Made by a program: the position numbers and the translations under genes. The notes below the pieces were generated by a model. The model worked only from the letters and a program-made list of their open reading frames with translations. It had not been told where the DNA came from and did no database searches. A stretch of DNA of 64,000 nt from Allorhodoferax sp032337135 (GTDB lineage: Bacteria > Pseudomonadota > Gammaproteobacteria > Burkholderiales > Burkholderiaceae_C): NCBI RefSeq assembly GCF_032337135.1, contig NZ_JAVXZZ010000003.1, positions 372,001 through 436,000 on the forward strand, read 5' to 3'. Within the stretch, counting starts at the first letter, position 1; each line of letters begins with the position of its first letter. Shown here in pieces: positions 24,717-34,168 of the stretch.

Positions 24717-27407
24717 GTGACAGAAACCAAGCCCCCGTCTGACCTGCCTTTGGCTATGGCTGCCATAGCCAAAATCCATCCCGTCCTGGGCCTGCCCGCG
24801 CCCGACATCCTGGCCTCCCACCCCGTCATGGCGCAATGGCTTGCACCCTCGTCGGGGCTGCTGCCGCGTATCCAGCGTGAGATGCAGCAGCAAGGTATCC
24901 ACCCCGGCCGCTGCCTTGTGCTGTTGCCCTTTGCGCACCTGCGGCCGCTGGCGCAGCGGCTATGGCAGCAATTCAGTCCCCAGGGTTTTGCGCCGCGCTT
25001 CGAGACCACCCGCAGTTGGGCCGCTGCGCTGGGGGGGCAGGCGCGGGGGCCGTTTGACTGGCGCGCAGACCGCGGCCTGGACCTGCTGACCGCCCAGAGC
25101 CTGCTGGTGCAAGCCGGACAGGCTGCACAGGCGCAAGCCTTGGCGCCACACCTGGTGGATGCTGCAGCACAGCTGGTCGGTCTGGCGGCAGGGCAAGCAC
25201 CCGAGGCCCGCGCTTCATGGGCGGCGGGGTGTCGGAGCAGTCTGGCACCTGGCGCCAGTGTCGGCACCTGGGAAGCCCTGGTATCCCAGGTGGCGCTGGA
25301 ATGGGTGGCCTTGAGCGCCTACACCAGTGATGTGCTGTACGAGCCTGCCATCTGGCATGCGGTGGATGCGGTGGTGCAGGTCGGTGGCTTGGCGCCCGAT
25401 CCGTTGGGCGATGGGTTGGCGGTCCATTGGGGCTCCGCACGCTGGATCGGCCTGCCATGGCATGAGGCCTCGTCGGCTGAGCCGCAGGCGGCGCCGCTGT
25501 GGTGTGAGCGCGTCTGCCGCGATGCGCTGGACGAGGCGCAGCACAGCGCTGCCTGTGTCTTGCAGCACATTCGCGACGGTCGAACCCCTTTGGCGCTGGT
25601 GTCCAGCGACCGTGCATTCACGCGCCAGGTCCAGTCCCTGCTGGTGGCTCACGGCGTGCAGGTACGGGACGAAACCGGCTGGAAGCTGTCCACGACGCGT
25701 GCCGGGGCCGATGTCATGGCCTTGCTGCGCGCGGCAGCCTGGAACGCCTCAACCGATGAGGTGATGGCGTGGCTCAAGCTCGCGCCCTTTGCTGCGCACT
25801 GGTGTGACGCGTTGGAAGCCCGGGCCCGCCGTGTGAGCGAACGTGACTGGAGCCGGGCGCAGAAAGCGCTGGTAGCAACCGGCGATGACGCGTTCATGGC
25901 CGGTTTGGAGGCCTTGCAGGCGGTGCGTTCCGGCTTGCAGGGGCGGGTGTCCCTGACACAGTGGCTCGCGCGCTTGCGCGGCGGCTTGCAGGCCAGTGGC
26001 ATGTGGGAGCGGCTGGGGCCGCCACCGTTGGATGCCCCTTTGGCCGTCGAAGTCTGGCCCGAAGGCGAAGCGGTATTGGCTTGCCTGCAGTTGGACACTG
26101 CGGGCTTGCAGCGACTGCAGGAGGCGTCGCCCGGCATGGCCTGGGCGCAGGCGGCCTGGAGCCTGCAGGAATTCACGGCCTGGGTGAGCCAGAGCCTGGA
26201 GGCTGCGAGCTGGTCGCCACCGTACCCGGAGCAGGAGCAGGTGGTGGTGGTGCCGCTGGCGCAGGTGCTGGCACGGCCCTTCGCCGCCGTGGTGCTGTGT
26301 GGTTGCGACGAGGTGCGACTGCCGGCTAGTGCGGCGCCCGCGGGCGTGTGGACCCGTGCCCAGCGCGAGGCCCTCGGGCTTCCCAGCCGCGAACAGTTGG
26401 ACGCGGCGCAGCGCCAGGCATGGGATGCCGCTTTGCTGAATGCACCCGTAGATGTGCTGTGGCGCGCCAGTGACGAAAGTGGCGAGCCGCTGATGGCGGG
26501 TGCTTGGGTACAGGCCTTGCGCATGGACGTACCGTCCCAGCCGGGCTCATTGGTTTTCGGGCAACGCCAGCTCGCCGCAGCGCCCCAATGCGTGCCGGCA
26601 CCGGCCGGCGCGCGTCTGCCGATCGAACGCCTGTCTGCCAGCAGCTACGACGACTTGCGCACCTGCCCCTACCGGTTCTTTGCCTTGCGACTGCTGGGTT
26701 TGAAGGAGTCCGACGAACTGGACCAGGACCTGGACAAGCGCGATTTCGGTGTCTGGCTGCACGAGGTGCTGAGCCGCTTTCACCGCCAGCTGCTGGAGCA
26801 GGGGGATGAGGCCCCGCAAGACAGGGCAGGGCTGCTGGATGACGTGGCCCTGCAGGTGACCCGCGCCCAGGGCCTGCAGGACGCCGAATTCCTGCCCTAC
26901 CAGGCCAGCTGGCCTGGTGTGCGCGACGCCTACCTGGACTGGCTGCGCGGCCATGAAGCCAAGGGCTACCGCTTTGCGCAGTCGGAGCTGGACTGCCAGC
27001 GGCCCTGGGCCGGTGTCACGCTCCAGGGGCGGCTGGACCGGCTGGACCGTGCCAGCGACGGCCATGCCCATGTGATCGACTACAAGACCGAGTCGTCTTC
27101 CCGCACGCGCGAGCGCGTGGCGGATGCGATGGAAGACACGCAGATGGCCTTCTATGGCGCGTTGCTGCACGGCGAGGACCTGCAGACCCTGCAGGGAAGC
27201 TACCTGGCGCTGGGCGAAAAGGACTGTCTGCCTTTCGCGCAGAAAGACCTGCCCGTGGCGGTGCAGGCCTTGCTGGAGGGCATTGCCCAGGATGTGCAGC
27301 GCATTGGTGCAGGGGCCGCCTTGCCGGCATTGGGCGAGGGCAGTGCCTGCGACTACTGCCAGGCGCGCGGCCTGTGCCGCAAGGACGTGTGGGGGGCTGT
27401 TGCATGA
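24717..27407 (+). CDS. AddB-like PD-(D/E)XK nuclease, probable DNA-repair protein
   Basis: An 896-residue protein of the family often called 'probable DNA repair protein'. The C-terminal nuclease has the core HVIDYKTESS (about residue 785) and cysteines arranged as in the AddB iron-sulfur staple: one in DLRTCPYRF (about 653) and three in ACDYCQARGLC near the end. The N-terminal half is helicase-like but I see no Walker A, so it is probably ATPase-dead. It pairs with the helicase-nuclease encoded next (ATGA overlap), forming an AddAB/RecBCD-type break-processing complex. The start is a GTG at 24717; a perfect inverted repeat lies 30 bases inside (24749-24773), so a later start (ATG 24829) is possible. 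Confidence 0.8.
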   Translation: MTETKPPSDLPLAMAAIAKIHPVLGLPAPDILASHPVMAQWLAPSSGLLPRIQREMQQQGIHPGRCLVLLPFAHLRPLAQRLWQQFSPQGFAPRFETTRSWAAALGGQARGPFDWRADRGLDLLTAQSLLVQAGQAAQAQALAPHLVDAAAQLVGLAAGQAPEARASWAAGCRSSLAPGASVGTWEALVSQVALEWVALSAYTSDVLYEPAIWHAVDAVVQVGGLAPDPLGDGLAVHWGSARWIGLPWHEASSAEPQAAPLWCERVCRDALDEAQHSAACVLQHIRDGRTPLALVSSDRAFTRQVQSLLVAHGVQVRDETGWKLSTTRAGADVMALLRAAAWNASTDEVMAWLKLAPFAAHWCDALEARARRVSERDWSRAQKALVATGDDAFMAGLEALQAVRSGLQGRVSLTQWLARLRGGLQASGMWERLGPPPLDAPLAVEVWPEGEAVLACLQLDTAGLQRLQEASPGMAWAQAAWSLQEFTAWVSQSLEAASWSPPYPEQEQVVVVPLAQVLARPFAAVVLCGCDEVRLPASAAPAGVWTRAQREALGLPSREQLDAAQRQAWDAALLNAPVDVLWRASDESGEPLMAGAWVQALRMDVPSQPGSLVFGQRQLAAAPQCVPAPAGARLPIERLSASSYDDLRTCPYRFFALRLLGLKESDELDQDLDKRDFGVWLHEVLSRFHRQLLEQGDEAPQDRAGLLDDVALQVTRAQGLQDAEFLPYQASWPGVRDAYLDWLRGHEAKGYRFAQSELDCQRPWAGVTLQGRLDRLDRASDGHAHVIDYKTESSSRTRERVADAMEDTQMAFYGALLHGEDLQTLQGSYLALGEKDCLPFAQKDLPVAVQALLEGIAQDVQRIGAGAALPALGEGSACDYCQARGLCRKDVWGAVA
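24749..24773. repeat. perfect 11-bp inverted repeat in the start of the AddB-like gene
   Basis: TTTGGCTATGG and CCATAGCCAAA flank a 3-base loop (CTG). It encodes the residues LAMAAIAK if the GTG start at 24717 is used. No T run follows. It may be a regulatory hairpin in the early mRNA or an inserted small palindrome. Confidence 0.6.
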
Positions 27408-30400
27408 GTGCGCTGACCACCCAAAATGCCTACGAAATCAACGGCCAGCGCGTCAGCCCCGCAGCCTTCTACATCGTGGCCTGCGACCCGCGCCGCAGCG
27501 TCGCGGTGGAGGCCTGTGCTGGGGCGGGCAAGACCTGGATGCTGGTGTCACGCATGCTGAGGGCCTTGCTCGACGGCGCGGCTCCGCAGGACATCCTGGC
27601 CATTACCTTCACCAAGAAGGCGGCCGGCGAGATGCGTGAGCGCCTGTACCACTGGCTGGCGGACTTTGCCGGCAAGGACGACGCGGCGTTGGCGCAGGAG
27701 TTGCGCATCCGTGGCGTGGCCGCGCCCGATGCTGCACAGGTGGCCGCCCTGCGCGGGCTGCAACGGCGTTTGCTGGCCCAGGGGCGCAGCGTGCAGGTGC
27801 GCACCTTCCACAGCTGGTTTGCGGCCCTGCTGCAAAGCGCCCCCTGGGCAGCCTTGCGCGAGCTGGGGCTTCCCGCCAGCTTCGAGCTGCTTGAAAACGA
27901 CGCCGAGGCCGTGGCCAAGGTGTGGCGGGTGTTTCTGGCCTCGGTGCAGGCCGATGACGCCTTGCGGCAGGATTACCTGGCCTCGGTGCAGGCCGTGGGC
28001 CGCTTCAATACCCACAAGGCGCTGGAAAAGGCGCTTGAGAAGCGGGTCGAATTCCAGCTGGCGGACGCGGCGGGCACCTTGGAGCCCTCGGTGCAGCCCG
28101 TGGGGGCTGTGTTTGCAGCCTATGCTGGCCTGCCCGACCCGCAACAACGCCTGCAGACGCCTGCGGCCCAGGCCCTGCTGTGGCAGGCGGCCCGCGTACT
28201 CGGGGCTTCCACCCTGAAAAGCATGTCCGAGCGGGGGGCAGCCCTGGAGCAGGCACTGACCGCCCAGGACTGGCCGGGTGTGGTGGACGCCCTGATGACC
28301 CAGAAAGGCGAGCCGCGCAAGCTCAATGACAAGGTGGTCGGGGTGGAAGAGGCCCGTGCGGCCCAGGCCTTGCTATCCGAGCACGCGCAGGCGCTGCACC
28401 AGCACCAATGTTGGCAGCACCACCAGCGAATGGTCCGCCTGACGCGCCAGATGGTGCAGGATTTTTCCGACCTCAAGCGCGAGCGCGGCTGGATCGACAT
28501 GGGCGACCTGGAGCGCACTGCACTGGCCCTGCTGTCTGATCCAGTGCTGGGTGCCTGGGTGCAGGAGCGGCTGGACGCCCAGGTGCGCCACCTGCTGATC
28601 GACGAATTCCAGGACACCAACCCACTGCAATGGCAGGCCCTGCATGCCTGGCTTGAATCCTACGGGGGGGCGGGCAGCGCGCCCTGTGTGTTCATCGTGG
28701 GGGACCCCAAGCAAAGCATCTACCGCTTCCGCCGTGCCGAGCCGCAGGTGTTTCGCGCGGCCCAGCGCTTTGTGCGCGAAGGCCTGGGGGGCGATCTGCT
28801 GAGTTGCGACCACACGCGCCGCAACGCGCCCGAGGTCATTGCCGCCGTGAACGCCAGCATGGCCCAGGCCCAGGCGGCGGGGCAGATGCCGGGTTTCCGA
28901 ACCCACACGACCGACAGCAGCGCCCGTGGCGCGGTGCTGGCGCTCCCCCCCATCCCGCGAGGACCCGCCAGCAGCGCTTCGGAGGGGGACCCCGCGCAAG
29001 CACCAGTCGCGCAGTGGCGCGACTCGCTCACCACCCCGCGCGAGACCGTGGAAGAGAGCCGCAAGCGCCAGGAGTGCGCCCAGGTGCTGCGCTGGCTGAC
29101 GCCCCAGTTGCGCAGCGGCGAACTGCAGCCGCACGAGGTGATGGTGCTGGCACGCCGGCGCAGTACCCTGGGGGTGATGCAGGAACTGCTCTCGGCCGCC
29201 GGGGTGCCCAGCGTGCAACCTGAAAAGACCGACCTGAGCGAATCGCCCACGGTGCAGGATGTGACCGCGCTGCTCGATGCCCTCGTGTCGCCGTGGCACG
29301 ACCTTTCCACTGCGAGGGCGCTCAAGTCGCCCTTGCTGGGGCTCGACGATGCCGACCTGGTGGAGCTGGCGCTGCAGGTGCGTGCCCGCACGGCAGCGGC
29401 TCCCGAGGATCTGTCTGCCCGCCACTGGCTGCCGTGCTTGTGGGCATTGGCGGCCAGTGAAGCCCCCGAGGCCCGCTTGGAGCGCCTGGCCCTGGCCGGG
29501 CGTACCCTGCAGCGCTGGCAAGGCTGGGTGGCCGAACGCAATGTGCACGCCGCCCTGGCGGCCATCCTGGACGATGCGAATGCCCGTGAGCGCTACGCGG
29601 CCAGCGTGCCGGCAGCGCTGCGCGAAACCGTTCTGGCCGATCTGCACGCCGTGCAGCAAGCCGCGCTCGCGGTGGACGGCGGGCGCTTCCTCAGTGCCTA
29701 TGCCCTGGTGCGGGCACTGCGCCGCCCCGGGCAGCAGGCCCCATTGCGGGCCGACAGCCAGGCCTTGCGCCTGCTGACCGTGCATGGTGCCAAGGGTCTG
29801 GAGGCCAAATTGGTCATCCTGCTCGACACCGACGGCGAGGCCGCACGCAAGGACAGCATGGGGGTGCTGCTAGATTGGCCCGGCGAGGCCGCGCACCCGC
29901 AGCGTTTCGCCTTCCTGCTGGGCGAGTCCCGCCCCAGCCAGTGCCTGCAGCAGGCCATGGAGGCCGAGCTACGCGAGCGCGAGCGCGAGGAGGTCAACGG
30001 TCTTTATGTGGCGCTGACGCGCGCCCAGCGCAGCTTGTTGCTGTCGAGCGTGGCGCCACGCACGGCCAACCCGGCCAGTTGGTGGGCCCGCCTGCAGGGG
30101 CTGGTCACGCCGGTGCAGGCGGGCGACGAGGCACTGCAGGCCGTGGAGGTGCAGGCTGGGGAATTTGCCTGGTCTTATATAGAAAAATGGGCTGTGGACC
30201 CGGTGGAAATTGCGCAGTCAGCTACTAAATCGGTAGCAACTGCGAACGCCGTCTCGTTAGAGGCGGAGTCGCTGGAAAGCCGCATGGGCCAAGCCATGCA
30301 CCGCCTGCTGGAGTGGGTGGCGCCGCGCCCGGGGGGCGTGGCAGCGGGCACCATGCCTTGGAGCGATAGCCGGCAGCGCAGCGTGCAGGAATCGTTTGCG

Positions 30401-30754
30401 CTGGAGGATAGTCAGATGGCCAGTGTGCTGCGGGCTGCCACCGGCATCCTGTGCGGGCAGGGCGCCTGGGTCTGGGATGCGGCAGCATTGTCCTGGCAGG
30501 GCAGCGAGGTGCCCCTTGTGGCGCAGGGGCGGTTGCTGCGCCTGGACCGCCTGGTGCAGCACCGCGACAGCGGTGCCTGGTGGGTGCTGGACTACAAGTC
30601 CACTGCGACACCGCTGCAGCAGCCCGAACTCTGCGCCCAGCTGGCCCAATACCGCGCTGCGGTAGGCTTGGCCTACCCCGGCGCCAACGTGCGCGCCGCT
30701 TTTTTGACGCCCGACGGGCAATTGCAGGAATGGAGGGCTGATGCAGCCCAATGA
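27404..30754 (+). CDS. addA: AddA-like UvrD-type helicase-nuclease
   Basis: A 1116-residue superfamily-1 helicase with Walker A (EACAGAGKTW), Walker B (LLIDEFQDTNP), motif III/IV (VGDPKQSIYRFRRAEP), motif V/VI (TVHGAKGLEAKLVILLD and NGLYVALTRAQR) and a C-terminal RecB-type nuclease with WWVLDYKS. With the AddB-like partner it should unwind and trim double-strand breaks for recombination. The start at 27404 overlaps the upstream stop (ATGA). Two oddities: a Pro/Ser-rich insertion near residue 520 (28941-29040), and a 29-bp interspersed repeat translated in the linker before the nuclease (30211-30239). The gene symbol is by analogy. Confidence 0.88.
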   Translation: MSALTTQNAYEINGQRVSPAAFYIVACDPRRSVAVEACAGAGKTWMLVSRMLRALLDGAAPQDILAITFTKKAAGEMRERLYHWLADFAGKDDAALAQELRIRGVAAPDAAQVAALRGLQRRLLAQGRSVQVRTFHSWFAALLQSAPWAALRELGLPASFELLENDAEAVAKVWRVFLASVQADDALRQDYLASVQAVGRFNTHKALEKALEKRVEFQLADAAGTLEPSVQPVGAVFAAYAGLPDPQQRLQTPAAQALLWQAARVLGASTLKSMSERGAALEQALTAQDWPGVVDALMTQKGEPRKLNDKVVGVEEARAAQALLSEHAQALHQHQCWQHHQRMVRLTRQMVQDFSDLKRERGWIDMGDLERTALALLSDPVLGAWVQERLDAQVRHLLIDEFQDTNPLQWQALHAWLESYGGAGSAPCVFIVGDPKQSIYRFRRAEPQVFRAAQRFVREGLGGDLLSCDHTRRNAPEVIAAVNASMAQAQAAGQMPGFRTHTTDSSARGAVLALPPIPRGPASSASEGDPAQAPVAQWRDSLTTPRETVEESRKRQECAQVLRWLTPQLRSGELQPHEVMVLARRRSTLGVMQELLSAAGVPSVQPEKTDLSESPTVQDVTALLDALVSPWHDLSTARALKSPLLGLDDADLVELALQVRARTAAAPEDLSARHWLPCLWALAASEAPEARLERLALAGRTLQRWQGWVAERNVHAALAAILDDANARERYAASVPAALRETVLADLHAVQQAALAVDGGRFLSAYALVRALRRPGQQAPLRADSQALRLLTVHGAKGLEAKLVILLDTDGEAARKDSMGVLLDWPGEAAHPQRFAFLLGESRPSQCLQQAMEAELREREREEVNGLYVALTRAQRSLLLSSVAPRTANPASWWARLQGLVTPVQAGDEALQAVEVQAGEFAWSYIEKWAVDPVEIAQSATKSVATANAVSLEAESLESRMGQAMHRLLEWVAPRPGGVAAGTMPWSDSRQRSVQESFALEDSQMASVLRAATGILCGQGAWVWDAAALSWQGSEVPLVAQGRLLRLDRLVQHRDSGAWWVLDYKSTATPLQQPELCAQLAQYRAAVGLAYPGANVRAAFLTPDGQLQEWRADAAQ
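30211..30239 (-). repeat. 29-bp interspersed repeat, copy 2 (inside the AddA-like gene)
   Basis: On the minus strand it begins TTGCTACCGATTTA and ends GTAGCTGACTGCGCA. It aligns without gaps with copies at 12032-12060 and 42511-42539. It is read in frame here and gives a short Ser/Thr/Ala-rich stretch (QSATKSVAT) in the linker between helicase and nuclease parts, where an insertion would be tolerated. Confidence 0.75.
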
Positions 30755-32033
30755 AAAGGAAACCGCGGCCCAGGCAGCCCAGTCGGTGCAGGTCGCCATT
30801 GTCGGAGCGGGGCCGGCCGGCCTCATGGCTGCGCAAGTGCTCAGCGGAGCTGGGGTGGCGGTGCATGTGTTCGATGCCATGCCTTCGGTGGGGCGCAAGT
30901 TCCTGCTCGCGGGCAAGGGGGGCATGAACCTCACCCACGCCGAGCCGCTGGACGCGTTCGTCACCCGTTACGGCGCGGCCCAGTCGAATCTGGAGCCCCT
31001 GCTGCGCCGCTGGGGGCCGCAGCAGGTGCGCGACTGGGCCGCCGACCTGGGGGTGGACACCTTCGTGGGCAGCTCCCAGCGCGTATTTCCTACCGACATG
31101 AAAGCCGCCCCGCTTCTGCGGGCTTGGCTGCAGCGCCTGCGCCATCCCTTGACTGCAGGGGGTGTTCCGGTGCAGTTCCATATGCGCCACCGCTGGCGCG
31201 GGTGGGACGCCGATGGCGCCCTGGTGTTCGCCACCGAGGAGGGCGCATTGCGTCCGGTGCGCGCCGCGGCCACGGTGCTGGCCTTGGGGGGCGGCAGCTG
31301 GGCGCGGCTGGGTTCCGACGGCGCCTGGGTTGAACCCTTGCGCCAGCAGGGGGTGGAGCTTGCGCCACTGCAGCCGTCCAATTGCGGCTTCGAAGTGCAC
31401 GGGGGCTGGAGCCCGTTCTTCCGCGACAAGTTTGCCGGGCAGCCGTTCAAGTCGGTGGCCATCGCCTGTACCGACGCACAGGGGCGCCGCTTTGCCCGCA
31501 AGGGTGAGTTCGTGGCCACGGCGCACGGCATCGAAGGCAGCCTCATCTATGCCGCCAGCAGCCTGCTGCGCGACGAGATCGCCCAGCAGGGCAGTGCCAC
31601 GGTGGTGCTGGACCTGCTGCCGGACATGGCCCTGGAGCGGGTGCAGGCAGAACTGGCCCACCCGCGTGGCTCACGCTCGCTGTCCAGCCACCTCAAGAGC
31701 CGCTTGCGGCTGGACGGCATCAAGGCCGCCATCCTGCACGAACTGGTGGACAAGCCGGCGCTGGCCGACCCGCACCTGTTGGCCCGTGCCATCAAGGGGC
31801 TGCCTATTGCCCTGGTGGCGCCACGCCCGATCGATGAAGCCATCAGTTCTGCCGGTGGCGTGTGCTGGAGCGCCGTGGACGAACACCTGCGCCTGCGGGC
31901 CGTGCCGGGAATGTGGGTGGCAGGAGAAATGCTGGACTGGGAGGCCCCGACCGGCGGCTACTTGCTGACGGCATGCCTGGCCACAGGCTGGCATGCGGCC
32001 CATGGTGTGCGTGCGGTCCTGGCCAGGGCCTGA
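30741..32033 (+). CDS. HI0933/YhiN-family flavoprotein (NAD(P)/FAD-dependent oxidoreductase)
   Basis: A 430-residue flavoprotein with the FAD-binding GAGPAGLMAAQ (about 16-26), the family motif SVGRKFLLAGKGGMNLTH, and the C-terminal FAD motif GMWVAGEMLDWEAPTGGYLL. Members of this family (YhiN, BaiN) have poorly known reductase roles. It begins 14 bases before the end of the AddA-like gene with GGAGG 4 bases upstream, so it is in the same transcription unit, though no functional link is known. Confidence 0.88.
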   Translation: MQPNEKETAAQAAQSVQVAIVGAGPAGLMAAQVLSGAGVAVHVFDAMPSVGRKFLLAGKGGMNLTHAEPLDAFVTRYGAAQSNLEPLLRRWGPQQVRDWAADLGVDTFVGSSQRVFPTDMKAAPLLRAWLQRLRHPLTAGGVPVQFHMRHRWRGWDADGALVFATEEGALRPVRAAATVLALGGGSWARLGSDGAWVEPLRQQGVELAPLQPSNCGFEVHGGWSPFFRDKFAGQPFKSVAIACTDAQGRRFARKGEFVATAHGIEGSLIYAASSLLRDEIAQQGSATVVLDLLPDMALERVQAELAHPRGSRSLSSHLKSRLRLDGIKAAILHELVDKPALADPHLLARAIKGLPIALVAPRPIDEAISSAGGVCWSAVDEHLRLRAVPGMWVAGEMLDWEAPTGGYLLTACLATGWHAAHGVRAVLARA

Positions 32034-32042
32034 ACGCGGCGG

Positions 32043-33962
32043 CTACAGGGTCTCATGGCGCACGCAGTTGCGCCCTTCATGTTTGGCGCGGTAGAGCGCT
32101 TTGTCGGCGAAGGCCAAGATGGCTTGCGGGCTTGTACGTGCCTGGGGCACGCCGTGGGCCAATCCAAAGCTGGCGGTAAAGCGTATGGTCTGACCATCGA
32201 ACTCCAGCACCTGCTGCTGTACGTCACTGCGCACTTTCTCCACCCATTGCAAGGCCTGTTCCAGTTCGGCGTCAACAAGGATGACAGCGAATTCCTCACC
32301 ACCGCAACGGGCCAATACATCGCCCGCCCGACCTACATGGCTGCCCACCACGCCAGCAACGCGACGCAGGCAAGCGTCGCCAGCGGGATGGCCGTAGGTA
32401 TCGTTGACCCGCTTGAAATGGTCGATGTCAAACAACACCAGCGTGACGGGTGTCAGGGTGCGGGATGCTCGCCGCACCTCGGCGTCCCAGGCCTCGTCGA
32501 AGAATGCTCGGTTGCGCACTTGGGTCAATGCGTCGGTTGTTGAGAGTTCCTTCAGGCGGTCGTTTGCCGCTTGCAACTGACCCATGGCCTGGTGCAGGTC
32601 CATGGTTCGGGCCTGTACGCGGCTTTCGAGTTTGCGGTTGGACTCTTCTATGGCCTTGATCAGTGCCTGCGAGCTCTCGCGGGCCTGACGTTCATGCTGC
32701 AGGGCGGTATCTTGCGCTGCAATGCGGCGTATGCGGTCATGGTTCATTCGGTCGGCCAGCGTGAAGGACAGCAGCACGACCTGCAGGATGACGCCGATCT
32801 GCGACGCATTGTTGGTCCATACGTTGGCCTCAATGAGCCCGAGCTTGTTGGCATTGAGGACGATCAGGCCGATCAGCAGTGCCGTCCACGCCAAGCAGTA
32901 GAACCGCGCGAAGTCGGCCCCCGATATCCAGCGCCAGTAGCCCACCACCAGGGCGCTCACGGTCACTGGCATGGCCAGGAACGTCCCCAGTCGAATGGTC
33001 CACGAGTAGGGTAGGAAGAACGTTGCCACCAGCAGGATTGCTCCCGCCATGCCCATGGTGCGCAGCAGTACGAATGCCCGGGGCGAGAACGTACGCAGAC
33101 GAAGGAAGTTTGTCGCAAACCAGCAAGTGAAGACGATGGCGGCGGCTATGAAGGTGGAAATGGCAATGCTGTTCCAGCGCACGGCCTCAGGCCAGAGGTA
33201 CTGGTAGGAATAGCCCGTCAGTGTGAAGTAGAACAGCAGGTAGCTTGTTGCAAACCCGATGTGGAGCAGAAAGTTGCTGTCGCGCAGCGAGAAAAAAATG
33301 AACAGGTTGTAGACCACCATCACCAGCAACACGCCTACCACGGCACCCTGTGCCAGGTTGTCATTGTTGCTGGCCACCAGGAACTGCGAAGGCACCCACA
33401 ACTTGAGACTGGCCTCGATCGTTCCCGCCGACGCCAAGCGCAGGTAGATGTGGTTGTCCCCAGGCGATAGGGTGAGTGGCATGACGAAGTTCTGGTGTCG
33501 AATGGCCCGCTGCGCAAATGGCAACTCGTCACCCAGTCGATACTCCGCCAGGGTGGAATCCCCCATTCGATGGAACAGGCGAACGTCATCCAGAAACGGG
33601 ACTGGCAATTCCAGGTAGCGGTCGACCGCGTGGCTTTCGGCGTTGTTGAGCGTGAAGCGGAACCAGTACGCGTCCCTGGAAAAACCGAAGTTGGGCGTTG
33701 GGCGGGTAATGGAGGCCCATTCTTCGGTGCGGGCCAATACGTCACTCAGATTCATCTGCCGCGAGGAGTCCACCAACACGGCCATGCGTACCCCGATTTC
33801 CATCGGGCCATTGGCTTCGCCTGTCACGACAATGCGCGGATTCACTCCTTGCTGCAAGGTGGTCAAGGACGCGTGCGCTGCAAGCGTCAACCACAATGCT
33901 GCCGCGACCAGCAGGTGCAGCGACTTTCCACGCGCTCGGATCAAACTGCCGCGAGAAAGCAT
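32043..33962 (-). CDS. membrane diguanylate cyclase with 7TM-DISM sensor
   Basis: About 639 residues. A signal-like N terminus, an extracytoplasmic 7TMR-DISMED2-type sensor domain (about 40-180), seven transmembrane helices (about 185-385), a coiled coil (NRKLESRVQARTMDLHQAM region) and a C-terminal GGDEF domain with an intact GGEEF and an RxxD inhibitory site (RAGD). It should make c-di-GMP in response to an envelope signal, possibly a carbohydrate. The ATG at 33962 has GGAG 5 bases upstream and is preferred to the ATG at 33983. It is monocistronic and ends convergently with the flavoprotein gene. Confidence 0.9.
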   Translation of the reverse strand: MLSRGSLIRARGKSLHLLVAAALWLTLAAHASLTTLQQGVNPRIVVTGEANGPMEIGVRMAVLVDSSRQMNLSDVLARTEEWASITRPTPNFGFSRDAYWFRFTLNNAESHAVDRYLELPVPFLDDVRLFHRMGDSTLAEYRLGDELPFAQRAIRHQNFVMPLTLSPGDNHIYLRLASAGTIEASLKLWVPSQFLVASNNDNLAQGAVVGVLLVMVVYNLFIFFSLRDSNFLLHIGFATSYLLFYFTLTGYSYQYLWPEAVRWNSIAISTFIAAAIVFTCWFATNFLRLRTFSPRAFVLLRTMGMAGAILLVATFFLPYSWTIRLGTFLAMPVTVSALVVGYWRWISGADFARFYCLAWTALLIGLIVLNANKLGLIEANVWTNNASQIGVILQVVLLSFTLADRMNHDRIRRIAAQDTALQHERQARESSQALIKAIEESNRKLESRVQARTMDLHQAMGQLQAANDRLKELSTTDALTQVRNRAFFDEAWDAEVRRASRTLTPVTLVLFDIDHFKRVNDTYGHPAGDACLRRVAGVVGSHVGRAGDVLARCGGEEFAVILVDAELEQALQWVEKVRSDVQQQVLEFDGQTIRFTASFGLAHGVPQARTSPQAILAFADKALYRAKHEGRNCVRHETL

Positions 33963-34021
33963 CCAGGCTCCGCCCGCAAACATGCGGTACGCAAAGAGGA
34001 AGAGGGAAGTTGACGAGCCTT

Positions 34022-34111
34022 GACCCCGGCACTGGCTCCACAGTTAGGGCTGCTTGGTTCCCCACCTGACCCGGTTGGCCGCTTCACCATGCGGGAAGGC
34101 CCGTCGGGGTC
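34022..34111 (-). ncRNA. ffs: signal recognition particle 4.5S RNA (small type)
   Basis: About 90 nt. The minus strand contains GGTCAGGTGGGGAACCAAGC followed by AGCC, the SRP hairpin domain that binds Ffh. Compared with E. coli the pairs flanking the GGAA tetraloop are swapped (GG-GGAA-CC instead of CC-GGAA-GG), a compensatory change that supports a real RNA. The ends GACCCCG and CGGGGTC pair to close the molecule. It guides membrane proteins to the Sec translocon. Location just upstream of dnaX, on the other strand, is common in related bacteria. The exact ends are estimated from the terminal stem. Confidence 0.88.
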
Positions 34112-34168
34112 TATTGTAGCCGCAGGCGGGCGTCGGTTCGCTGCATGTTGCACCGTAGAATGCCTGCC

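Noticed and set aside
28373..29785. Open frame of 470 codons on the minus strand
   Set aside because: Antisense to the AddA-like helicase; low-complexity His/Gln-rich product.
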